From Puniceispirillum sp965657105 (lineage in GTDB: Bacteria > Pseudomonadota > Alphaproteobacteria > Puniceispirillales > Puniceispirillaceae): a stretch of DNA of 30,434 nt. The stretch spans positions 1 through 30,434 of the forward strand of contig NZ_CBFHNB010000020.1 of assembly GCF_965657105.1 (NCBI RefSeq). Direction: 5' to 3'. The position numbers were made by a program, and so were the translations under genes. The stretch's first letter is position 1. Each line of letters starts with the position of its first letter. Positions 17,296-24,343 of this stretch are shown in pieces. A model generated the notes under the pieces. The model did no database searches. It saw only the letters and a program-made list of their open reading frames with translations, and was not told the origin of the DNA.

Positions 17296-17649
17296 GTGAC
17301 GTATAGATTGAAATATTTTGTATATGGCGTTTTTGGATTTGGACTTCTGATAACGCTTGCAAGTTGCAAAGGCATGTCTCGATTTGAACAGGAAACCTTT
17401 TCATGCGGTTTGAACGCAACTGGTATTGTTGAGATCATTATAAGATCTATACAACCTGGCGAGGATACGATCCTGACAACAGTGAGCGGTGAGATGAAGA
17501 TGCCCATCACGCACAGCTCGGATAATTTGATCACAATCTCTGACGGTCAAACAAAAATCGCAATTAACCGTCAGACAAAGATGTTAGAAGTCACCATCGC
17601 GGACAACCTATATTATCTTGAATGCAAAAGTAGCATTTTCAAGATGTAG
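17296..17649 (+). CDS. Small lipoprotein, unknown function
   Basis: A 117-residue protein with a lipoprotein signal: basic start, hydrophobic stretch, lipobox LASC with the lipidated Cys at residue 24. After lipidation ~93 residues remain, with two further Cys (residues ~37 and 110) and alternating beta-type sequence (TKIAINRQTKMLEVTIADN). The start is GTG at 17296; no in-frame ATG precedes the signal peptide. It follows the acidic gene by 5 bases and probably shares its transcript. No family is recognised. Confidence 0.75.
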   Translation: MTYRLKYFVYGVFGFGLLITLASCKGMSRFEQETFSCGLNATGIVEIIIRSIQPGEDTILTTVSGEMKMPITHSSDNLITISDGQTKIAINRQTKMLEVTIADNLYYLECKSSIFKM

Positions 17650-17665
17650 TCTGGTTCGCTTTTAT

Positions 17666-18094
17666 CTATTTTCCGTGAAACCGAACAATCGCATCAACAT
17701 CACCTGCAGAGAGCTTAGTTGCTTTCATTATCGCGTCTGCAGACGCACCTTTACGCGCCATTTCAATCGCTTTAGAGGTTCCAACCTCGCCCCGGACATC
17801 GTCAGTCAAACGCAATATATCCTCGCGCATGGTATCAAATGTTGCACCATGCTCGGTGATCATATCACCCAACTTTGAAATATGCCCAGCAAGGCGCGAC
17901 ATAGTTTGGTTTTGCGCCTCTAATTGTTGAGCTTGGTTTCGAAGTGCCTCATCAAGTTTTTCTGATAGAATACGTTGTTCGGCCTGAACAGCAAGACTTC
18001 GCCACACCACAACACCAAGCATGATTGCAACTGTCAGTAAAACAATCCCAGCAGGGCTCATAACAAAAGATAAAAACGTATTCAGACTGTGCAT
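17666..18094 (-). CDS. Membrane-anchored coiled-coil protein with DUF2802-like C-terminus
   Basis: A 142-residue protein from ATG 18094, preceded by AAAAGGCG; a TTG start at 18124 would add 10 basic residues. Residues 15-34 are one membrane segment, ~38-100 form a Gln/Glu/Leu-rich coiled coil, and 105-140 (GTSKAIEMARKGASADAIMK, then SAGDVDAIVRFHG) match the short helical DUF2802 pattern of the type A--LA--G-S-EEI----GLS-GE-ELI--LH. DUF2802 proteins are frequently found in polar flagellar operons; their function is not established. It is last in the flgP-flgT-flgA-flgM operon. The family call is from pattern memory only. Confidence 0.7.
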   Translation of the reverse strand: MHSLNTFLSFVMSPAGIVLLTVAIMLGVVVWRSLAVQAEQRILSEKLDEALRNQAQQLEAQNQTMSRLAGHISKLGDMITEHGATFDTMREDILRLTDDVRGEVGTSKAIEMARKGASADAIMKATKLSAGDVDAIVRFHGK

Positions 18095-18139
18095 AGCAAC
18101 GCCTTTTCTTTTACCAGCTATCAATGCCGGCTTCCAATG

Positions 18140-18454
18140 CTAAATCGATTTATCAAGTGATTTGCGAATATATTTTCCTAAATCATCTGACCATACGAGC
18201 CTAGCCCGCGTTTTAGCTTCCAGTAAATTTATCTTATCTAAAATTTTTGAAAGTTGCACCTTATCATCAGCACTAAATGTTCCACCTTCTTTAGATGATT
18301 CAATTTCAGGCCAGACATCTTGAACCTGTTTTTCAATTTCTGCCAGCATAGCACGAAGATTAGCGGCATCTTCCAGACGCAACAAAGCACTGTCAAGCGA
18401 GCGCTCGACAGTGTCAAAAAGGGTCTGCGTTTTAGATGTGCGCGTATCTGTCAC
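18140..18454 (-). CDS. Small helical protein, possible FlgN-type export chaperone
   Basis: A 104-residue all-helical, charged protein with no signal peptide (FDTVERSLDSALLRLEDAAN, later LSKILDKINLLEAKTRARLV). Sequence alone does not identify it. Its place directly after flgM in a flgA-flgM-X order is that of flgN in enterics and Vibrio; FlgN is a cytoplasmic helical chaperone of FlgK and FlgL, usually ~140 aa. FlgN is therefore an inference from context. The start is GTG at 18454; no ATG is available before residue ~35. A hairpin covers the flgM stop, this ribosome site and the first base of the GTG. Confidence 0.65.
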   Translation of the reverse strand: MTDTRTSKTQTLFDTVERSLDSALLRLEDAANLRAMLAEIEKQVQDVWPEIESSKEGGTFSADDKVQLSKILDKINLLEAKTRARLVWSDDLGKYIRKSLDKSI

Positions 18455-18475
18455 CTAAATAACCAGTATTTAGGT
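18453..18475. repeat. Hairpin over flgM stop and next gene's start
   Basis: ACCTAAAT (18453-18460) and ATTTAGGT (18468-18475), a perfect 8-bp inverted repeat with a 7-base loop. In the - strand transcript it contains the flgM UAA and the AGGU just before, and reaching into, the GUG of the downstream gene. It could hide the start until ribosomes finishing flgM open it. Confidence 0.6.
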
Positions 18476-18769
18476 TTTCAAATCCCTGTATGCATCCATT
18501 AACGCATCAGAAATCAAATCAAGGTTAATTGGGTACTCACCGTTAGCAATCGCACTTTTGATACGGTTAACTGCTTCTGCGTTAACCGGCGGCTTTTCAG
18601 CCAGCTGTGCAATAGCCTGGGGTGACGCCGCACCGCTCATCGTTACAGTATCGCGTGCGACTGGTGCTACGTCGGACGCACCTGTTGCAACTGCTTTGCT
18701 GTCAAAATCACGATCGCGGGTTCTTTGAACCTCGACTCGATTGACCATATTTTTTATGGCATCAACCAT
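18470..18769 (-). CDS. flgM: Anti-sigma-28 factor FlgM
   Basis: Binds FliA and holds it inactive until the hook-basal body is complete, when FlgM is exported. The 99 residues have the family's layout: a disordered N-terminal half (KAVATGASDVAPVARDTVTM) and a C-terminal sigma-binding part, residues 60-93 (PPVNAEAVNRIKSAIANGEY, then LDLISDALMDA), which closely fits the FlgM pattern of VRAEKVAEIKQAIANGTY---AE-IA--LL. The ATG at 18769 has a perfect AGGAGG. FliA is encoded 8 kb away. It lies directly after flgA, as in many flgAM(N) operons. Confidence 0.9.
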   Translation of the reverse strand: MVDAIKNMVNRVEVQRTRDRDFDSKAVATGASDVAPVARDTVTMSGAASPQAIAQLAEKPPVNAEAVNRIKSAIANGEYPINLDLISDALMDAYRDLKT

Positions 18770-18805
18770 TAGAATAGCCTCCTCAGGATCATAAACGACA
18801 AGAAC

Positions 18806-19660
18806 TCACTGAATGTTAGTGCCTGTTGCAATTTTTTTTGAATTAATTATCTGGCCATGAACAATTCTATCGCTATTCACGTTCTTGACCTTAATCCACT
18901 CACCAAATTGTCCATTTTCAAGGGCATAGCCTAGCACACTGACAGCTACGGCACCAGACTGATTCACCAACGTTACTTCTTGGTCTTTTTCGACCATCCA
19001 ATGTGGATGAAGCTGGCGGGCAAAAACTGGTTTTCTTGCAGAAACTGAGGTCTTTAAACGTCGCCCAATCACATCATCATGATCAAAAAACACACCTACG
19101 ACTTCACGCATCGACACATCAATAAAAGCAACATCATCTGGGGTGATTATGTCACCGCGCGTCATGCTGCGGGTCAAGGTTACAACACGAGCTGTTTCCA
19201 TTTTTTTGCTCGGTTTAGCAACTATATTTCTTGATGTTCGACTCGTGGCTTGCGCATTTGTGTTACGTTTGGATGCCGTGATGTCTGGAGTCGCTGTTTT
19301 AATTTTTGTTCTTACGGCAACGCGCCATCCAGCTGTATGTTCGCATTCCACTCTGACGGTTTGATAATTACCAAACATCGGGTTTACAGTCAGATCGCCT
19401 TCACACTTTCGAAACAAACGATCAGGATTTAAACTTGGCGTGGCTTCAATACCTTTGACTGACAAAAACTGGGTGACAATTTCATTGATATATTCACCTG
19501 TAATAATTGGGCTTTCAGCTTCTTTGCTGTCAGCGTTATCATCATTCAAAACTGATAGCGGAACTGATTTATTGGCGCTGACAGCAACAGCAGAATCGGC
19601 ATTAATAATGCCCATAAATAGCCCAGCAATAACAGGTACCGCTAATTTGCCAATACACAT
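18806..19660 (-). CDS. flgA: P-ring assembly chaperone FlgA (SAF domain)
   Basis: Periplasmic chaperone for FlgI. From ATG 19660 the protein is 284 aa with a clean signal peptide (MCIGKLAVPVIAGLFMGII). The N-terminal part has Cys pairs (RLFRKCEGDLTV, VRVECEHTAGWRVAV). The C-terminal ~135 residues are the SAF/FlgA domain: VVTLTRSMTRGDIITPDDVA, VIGRRLKTSVSARKPVFARQ, then VTLVNQSGAVAVSVLGYALE and IVHGQIINSKK. I chose ATG 19660, four bases after the preceding stop, because upstream GTG codons (19714, 19711, 19693) would put a charged stretch before the signal and read through a G9 tract. The part between signal and SAF domain is longer than in enteric FlgA. Confidence 0.92.
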   Translation of the reverse strand: MCIGKLAVPVIAGLFMGIINADSAVAVSANKSVPLSVLNDDNADSKEAESPIITGEYINEIVTQFLSVKGIEATPSLNPDRLFRKCEGDLTVNPMFGNYQTVRVECEHTAGWRVAVRTKIKTATPDITASKRNTNAQATSRTSRNIVAKPSKKMETARVVTLTRSMTRGDIITPDDVAFIDVSMREVVGVFFDHDDVIGRRLKTSVSARKPVFARQLHPHWMVEKDQEVTLVNQSGAVAVSVLGYALENGQFGEWIKVKNVNSDRIVHGQIINSKKIATGTNIQ

Positions 19661-19664
19661 CGAG

Positions 19665-20108
19665 TTATCCGCCGATGAAATAAATCTGATCACTTTGTGA
19701 CCCCCCCCCACCACTGGCTGCGTTAGACTTGTTCTTGCCCAAGATCATATCTTGAATTTCATTCAATGACGGCAGATGTAATGTTTTATCAGCATAAAGA
19801 AAATTTGGATTACCTCTTACAAAGGCTTTGGCATTAGCAGCAACAATAGCCATTTCGATGAATTTCAAATTCAGTCCGCTATTGGCATAATGCTTGTTAA
19901 TGACATGGCTTAGCGTTTCATTTTGCGCAACCTTATGTTTGGTGGCATAATTTGGATCAATGACAAACGGATTGTTGCTATCCACATTGCCAGACGCTGA
20001 CTGATTTGGATATTCAAGGACAACAAGCGGTTGAGACTGGGAAAATGCACCCGTTGAAACTGTTAAACCCATTAGCAAGGTGATCGTTAAAATAATACGT
20101 GTAATCAT
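19665..20108 (-). CDS. Secreted LysM/FimV-like domain protein
   Basis: A 147-residue periplasmic protein: signal peptide ~1-24, then a LysM-like region at 54-113 (HKVAQNETLSHVINKHYANS, then AIVAANAKAFVRGNPNFLYA and KTLHLPS) that resembles the peptidoglycan-binding LysM segment at the start of FimV (AF--GN-N-L--G--L-IPS). The C-terminus is a GGGGS linker and a short tail, encoded partly by a nine-G run. The ATG overlaps the flgT stop (ATGA), so it is coupled to flgT. Its place between flgT and flgA suggests that it fixes a periplasmic ring to the wall; this is inference. No gene symbol is known to me. Confidence 0.8.
   Translation of the reverse strand: MITRIILTITLLMGLTVSTGAFSQSQPLVVLEYPNQSASGNVDSNNPFVIDPNYATKHKVAQNETLSHVINKHYANSGLNLKFIEMAIVAANAKAFVRGNPNFLYADKTLHLPSLNEIQDMILGKNKSNAASGGGGSQSDQIYFIGG
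19701..19709. repeat. Homopolymeric G9/C9 tract
   Basis: Nine Cs on the + strand (G9 in the sense of the LysM gene), inside the codons of its GGGG linker, ~41 bases upstream of the chosen flgA start. It is the longest G/C run I saw in the window. Loss or gain of a base would change the last ~10 residues of the LysM protein. Confidence 0.95.
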
Positions 20109-21292
20109 TGCGTTAACTCCATAAATTCAACCTTTGCACCTTGTAACATATTTTTATCACGCGCGGGGTTTAAGGGCTCAAGGACAACCGATCGTGCATC
20201 CGCTTTTGAGACACGCAAAATAGTCCAAAGGGTATCAGTGCCGCTGGTCACAGCTAGTGAATTTTGACCTACACCATGTGTTTTGCCAAGGGGTACAGTT
20301 AAAACACCATCAGCTAATGTAAGCGTGCTGACAAGAGGGCGGCAGGTGAGTTGCTGCGAGAGGTCATTGATGAAACCAGGCATCATGCCGAAAATGTTGG
20401 CCGTAACGGCTTTGCGCTTGCCGCGGGTCAGCACATTAAGTGTCCGTGACGGCGATATATCGCTGAGCTTGATCGTCTGTGTTACGCTATGATCAAGGAC
20501 TGGCGTATAGGATAACCCATCAGCAACATGCATGGTGACGGTCACATCAAGCACCATTTCATCGCGCAAAAATTTGCCTATTTTTCGGGCATTGAACGAA
20601 ATTTCAGGGGTAAAAGCAAAATCACCTGTAGCAACCCGCACCCGCCCCTGGGTCAGCGAGGTATAGTCAAAGGCATCATTGGTTCGTGCCAGCGCCGCCA
20701 CATCAAGCGGGGTTGTGATCGCCCGCCGCGTCTTCAGATTGGGATGCCGTTCCATCTGTATCAGCATCTCGGTCACACTGGTTCTGGCAATTGGTGCCAA
20801 CCATGCAGGCACCGTCGGCCCTACATAGATAGACGGGGCAAATACAGTCACATTGTGATGCCGCGGCGTTGCACATTCAGCTTTTGGCAGTTCGCCAACA
20901 GCCGCCCTAACGCTGACCATATAATGCTGATCATCGACAATCTCGTTGGTAATGGTATAATCAAGAATGCGGCTCGATGGACGCACAATAAAATGATCAC
21001 TCAAGGTGGTGTCCGCGGATACCGCCGAAAAGCCGTTCACCTCGGCACCGCCCTGAAGAGCCACCTGATAAAGCGCATCTTCAAGCGCAATCATACGGGC
21101 TTCATCTTGTGCCGCATCATCCATAATGACAGCACGGCCTGTAGCCTCGGCAAAACGGAAGCCTTCGGCGCCCATCGCCGCTGACATAAATAGGCCGCAT
21201 AGCAAAACGAACCAAACCGGCAACACTGCAATAATCAGCACAAACCAGTTTGGCAGGGAGAACGGGATAATGGAAACACCATTTTTTTTCAT
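20105..21292 (-). CDS. flgT: FlgT-like H-ring protein
   Basis: In Vibrio, FlgT forms the H ring around the LP ring and supports motor (stator) assembly. The 395 aa carry an N-terminal hydrophobic signal (to ~42), a FlgT N-domain (GRAVIMDDAAQDEARMIALE, then DALYQVALQGGAEVNG and later DDQHYMVSVRAAVG), a middle domain (NVTVFAPSIYVGPTVPAWLA onward) and a C-terminal small beta domain (LTLADGVLTVPLGKTHGVGQ...LWTILRVSKADARSVVLEPL). This three-part order and the length match FlgT. It lies between flgP and flgA; in Vibrio flgO, flgP and flgT lie beside flgA and flgM. Identification is by recall of the family. Confidence 0.82.
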   Translation of the reverse strand: MKKNGVSIIPFSLPNWFVLIIAVLPVWFVLLCGLFMSAAMGAEGFRFAEATGRAVIMDDAAQDEARMIALEDALYQVALQGGAEVNGFSAVSADTTLSDHFIVRPSSRILDYTITNEIVDDQHYMVSVRAAVGELPKAECATPRHHNVTVFAPSIYVGPTVPAWLAPIARTSVTEMLIQMERHPNLKTRRAITTPLDVAALARTNDAFDYTSLTQGRVRVATGDFAFTPEISFNARKIGKFLRDEMVLDVTVTMHVADGLSYTPVLDHSVTQTIKLSDISPSRTLNVLTRGKRKAVTANIFGMMPGFINDLSQQLTCRPLVSTLTLADGVLTVPLGKTHGVGQNSLAVTSGTDTLWTILRVSKADARSVVLEPLNPARDKNMLQGAKVEFMELTQ

Positions 21293-21353
21293 TGTTCTGC
21301 TTTACACCCCAGAGCTGGACACGACGTATATTCTGACTTCTGTTAACAACAGT

Positions 21354-21893
21354 TTAGCCGACGCTGCGTGCGCTTCCCATCAGATGCGCAATCATGTCAC
21401 GGTCAATTTCCAAAACGATTTCGTATGTATCCGAGCCTGTCGGGTTGATACGCACGGTACGCGCCCCCCGGATCGTTCCCGAAACGACACCCCGGAAAGT
21501 ATCATTCTGAACCATCAGATCGATCACAGTTGTCGAACTGTCCACCTGTAGGCCGTGGATCTGTTCGGCAAGGTCACGCATAGCAACCATGCGGGCTGAC
21601 CGAATAGCCATCAGGCGCTTTTGCGCATCTGAGCGCCCCGGCTGTGATGACACAACGGCATAACCAACCGCCGTTAAAGTTGGAATTTCGTCTGCGCCCG
21701 CGTCAAACACTTCGGCAACTGATGCCAATGATGTTGCCTGACTTTGTTCAAGGGCTGACATGCCTGTGCCGCTGGTGGACATCGCCGTGTTACCGCTAAG
21801 GCTATCGGCAAGCTGACAGCCAGACACCGCTAATGATGCCGCCATCAAGGCCACAATTGTAACTAAATTATTCCGCGTGGGTGTTTTGTGCAT
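21354..21893 (-). CDS. flgP: FlgP-like outer-membrane lipoprotein (LPP20 family)
   Basis: A lipoprotein that in Vibrio and Campylobacter is needed for the outer-membrane-associated flagellar disk and motility. From ATG 21893 it is 179 aa with lipobox AVSGC (Cys at 26). The body matches the LPP20/FlgP pattern: LTAVGYAVVSSQPG, KRLMAIRSARMVAMRDLAEQ, IHGLQVDSSTT, VVSGTIRGARTVRI and YEIVLEIDRDMI. An upstream GTG at 21926 would put extra residues before a good lipoprotein signal, so I reject it. It is first in an operon with flgT and reads from a sigma-54 promoter. Confidence 0.85.
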   Translation of the reverse strand: MHKTPTRNNLVTIVALMAASLAVSGCQLADSLSGNTAMSTSGTGMSALEQSQATSLASVAEVFDAGADEIPTLTAVGYAVVSSQPGRSDAQKRLMAIRSARMVAMRDLAEQIHGLQVDSSTTVIDLMVQNDTFRGVVSGTIRGARTVRINPTGSDTYEIVLEIDRDMIAHLMGSARSVG

Positions 21894-21935
21894 GGGTCCG
21901 TTCCATTCTTCAAAAATTTGATACACACAAGCTAT

Positions 21936-21950
21936 GCATTATCCGTGCCA
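21936..21950 (-). promoter_or_regulatory. Sigma-54 promoter of flgP operon
   Basis: On the - strand: TGGCACG-GATA-ATGC, GG-N10-GC spacing; only the first T of TTGC differs from consensus. The predicted start is near 21924, 31 bases before the flgP ATG. It is back to back with the flhA promoter, 60 bp apart. Confidence 0.85.
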
Positions 21951-22009
21951 CTCATCTTAATTGAGGGGTTTCATACTTTTGCCAATGAAAATACTCGTTT
22001 TTTTTATTC

Positions 22010-22024
22010 TGGCACGCTTATTGC
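22010..22024 (+). promoter_or_regulatory. Sigma-54 promoter of flhA operon
   Basis: TGGCACG-CTTA-TTGC, a full consensus match with GG at 22011-22012 and GC at 22023-22024. A T-run lies just upstream. The predicted start is near 22036, leaving a ~155-base untranslated leader before flhA (22193). I see no other structure in that leader apart from short inverted repeats. Confidence 0.9.
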
Positions 22025-22192
22025 CTTTATTAACGCGGGTGCTGTCGGCTTGGCTGGCTGCAACATTTAGGTAAAAAGGCATAAAAGCATGTTTATTCAA
22101 CAAATTAGCACTAATAAAGCTAATCCAATCCGGCACCATGTTCGGGAAGTTGTGTCGCATGCTGTTCAATATACTGACAGAGGATATGCGTC

Positions 22193-24295
22193 ATGGAAAT
22201 GACACTCGCCCGATTTGGCATCAACGATCCCAAGGCTTTGGTAACGACTGGTATTTTGCCGGTTGGTATTCTGGTGCTGATTTCGATGATGGTTTTACCT
22301 TTACCGGTATTTCTGCTTGATACGTTTTTTGTCTTTAATATCCTGATGTCTTTGCTGATCCTAATGGTGGCAATGAACGCATTGCGACCACTGGATTTTT
22401 CAAGTTTCCCTAGCCTGCTTCTGATCGCCACAATCCTGCGGCTTGGTCTGAACGTGGCGTCGACCCGTATTGTGCTAAGCGAAGGTCATACAGGCGGTGA
22501 CGCTGCCGGTCAGGTCATCAAAGCGTTTGGCGAATTCGTTATTTCCGGCAATTACGCTGTCGGTATTTTTGTATTTATCATTCTTATTATTATCAACCTT
22601 GTTGTGATCACCAAGGGTGCTGGCCGTGTTTCCGAGGTTTCAGCCCGTTTTACCCTTGATGCGATGCCAGGCAAGCAGATGGCAATTGACGCCGATCTGA
22701 ATGCGGGTGTGCTGACCAATGAAGAAGCCCGTTTGCGGCGCGAAGAAATTGCCAGTGAGGCCGATTTTTATGGTGCCATGGATGGTGCGTCAAAATTCGT
22801 TAAAGGTGATGCGGTAGCGTCGATCCTGATCCTGATCATCAATATTGTTGGCGGTCTGATCATCGGTATTTCTCAGCATGATCTGTCAGTAAGCGTGGCT
22901 GCCGAAAACTATATTCTATTGTCTATCGGTGATGGTCTGGTCGCGCAGATCCCGTCTTTGCTATTGGCCATTGCTACTGCGATTATCGTCACCCGTGTAT
23001 CATCAACCCAAGATATGGCCGCGCATATTGGCGATCAGATCAGCCTGTCCCGCGCATGGGCACCTGTTTCCGGCGTGCTGATGTTGATCGGTTTTGTTCC
23101 GGGTATGCCTAATCTGTTATTTATCGGCGCGGCGCTGATTGCGGCGGGTGCAGGCTATTGGTCTTACACAAAGGAACAAAAAGCGCTGGTAGATGGCGAT
23201 GCCGAAGAGCTGGCCGAAATGGAAGATGAAGCCAAGTCACCCGATCTTATCGAACTTGACGAAATTGCCGATAATGCGCCGGTTTCAATCCAGCTTGGTT
23301 ACGGGCTTGTCGAAATGGTCGAGGAAGATACTGGCGGCCCTTTGACCAACCGCGTTACAGGCATTCGCCGTCAGGTATCAAAAGCCCTTGGCTTTATCGT
23401 GCCGGCGGTTCGTATCCGTGATGATATGAGCTTACCAGCGAACACCTATCGTATCCGCATTGGCCCGACAATTGTAGGCGAAGATCAGGTATTTCCCGAT
23501 CGCAAGCTGGCCATCCCAGGTGACAATGTGAATATCAAAATTGACGGTATCGAAGTCAAAGACCCTTCATTTGGTATGGATGCCATCTGGATTACCAGCC
23601 AGCAACAGACCGAAGCCGAAGCCAAAGGATATGTTGTGGTGGCACCGGAATCAGTGCTGTCAACGCATCTGAGCCAGATACTTTATAAATTTGCCAGTCA
23701 GCTTATCGGTCAGGATGATGTTCAGGGTCTGCTTGATAATCTGAAACAATCGTCACCTAGTCTGGTTGAGTCAGTTGTGCCCAAGCTGGTCCCGCTTCAT
23801 ACATTGACAGGGATTTTACGCACCTTGCTTGAGGAGCGTGTTCCGGTTAGCGACCTGCGCGGGATTCTGGAGAATATGTCAGGGCTGGCAGCGCGTAATC
23901 TGTCAACCGCCGATATGGCCGAGGCCTTGCGCCCTGCCCTTGCCGGATTGCTGATCCAGCAGGTGGCACCATTAAACCAGCCTTTGCCCGTTATCACGCT
24001 AAATTCCGACCTAGAACATATGCTTATTTCGATGGCACGTCAGAGTGGCGATCAGGGACTGGTGCTGGATAACAGCCTAGCCCAGCAGCTTCTGGAAAGA
24101 ATTTCAGCCGCCAATGAAACATTGGCATCACAAGACAAGCAGGCGGTGATCGTTGTATCACCAGCGATCCGCCGCGAATTTTCAGCCATTATCCGCCAGC
24201 ATATCGACGATATGGTTGTCCTCGCCTTTACCGAATTACCTGAATCACGAAAGATCGAAGTCGTTGCGACCGTCAGTGGCGAAGCCAGCGCATAA
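22193..24295 (+). CDS. flhA: Flagellar export gate protein FlhA
   Basis: Inner-membrane component of the flagellar type III export gate. The 700 aa match the family. The N-terminal half holds about eight membrane segments (20-40, 43-63, 72-90, 120-140, ~205-225, ~245-265, ~285-315). The FHIPEP signature region lies at 151-171 (ARFTLDAMPGKQMAIDADLN). The C-terminal cytoplasmic domain (~330-700), which binds chaperones and substrates, includes PVSIQLGYGLVEMVEED and PEYR-type motifs in degenerate form. The ATG at 22193 has AGAGGA upstream. It is first in flhA-flhF-flhG-fliA. Confidence 0.97.
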   Translation: MEMTLARFGINDPKALVTTGILPVGILVLISMMVLPLPVFLLDTFFVFNILMSLLILMVAMNALRPLDFSSFPSLLLIATILRLGLNVASTRIVLSEGHTGGDAAGQVIKAFGEFVISGNYAVGIFVFIILIIINLVVITKGAGRVSEVSARFTLDAMPGKQMAIDADLNAGVLTNEEARLRREEIASEADFYGAMDGASKFVKGDAVASILILIINIVGGLIIGISQHDLSVSVAAENYILLSIGDGLVAQIPSLLLAIATAIIVTRVSSTQDMAAHIGDQISLSRAWAPVSGVLMLIGFVPGMPNLLFIGAALIAAGAGYWSYTKEQKALVDGDAEELAEMEDEAKSPDLIELDEIADNAPVSIQLGYGLVEMVEEDTGGPLTNRVTGIRRQVSKALGFIVPAVRIRDDMSLPANTYRIRIGPTIVGEDQVFPDRKLAIPGDNVNIKIDGIEVKDPSFGMDAIWITSQQQTEAEAKGYVVVAPESVLSTHLSQILYKFASQLIGQDDVQGLLDNLKQSSPSLVESVVPKLVPLHTLTGILRTLLEERVPVSDLRGILENMSGLAARNLSTADMAEALRPALAGLLIQQVAPLNQPLPVITLNSDLEHMLISMARQSGDQGLVLDNSLAQQLLERISAANETLASQDKQAVIVVSPAIRREFSAIIRQHIDDMVVLAFTELPESRKIEVVATVSGEASA

Positions 24296-24343
24296 CCATG
24301 ATGGCTTTCGCCTCAACAGATGTGACTATGAAAGGATAAAATA

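Noticed and set aside
19661..19714. Longer flgA from GTG at 19714
   Set aside because: It would add 18 residues including charged ones before a good signal peptide and run through the G9 tract; ATG 19660 just after the preceding stop is better.
20528..21184. 218-aa open frame on the + strand
   Set aside because: It lies fully antisense to flgT, with no recognisable domain and a His/Arg-rich composition typical of a shadow frame in G+C-rich DNA.
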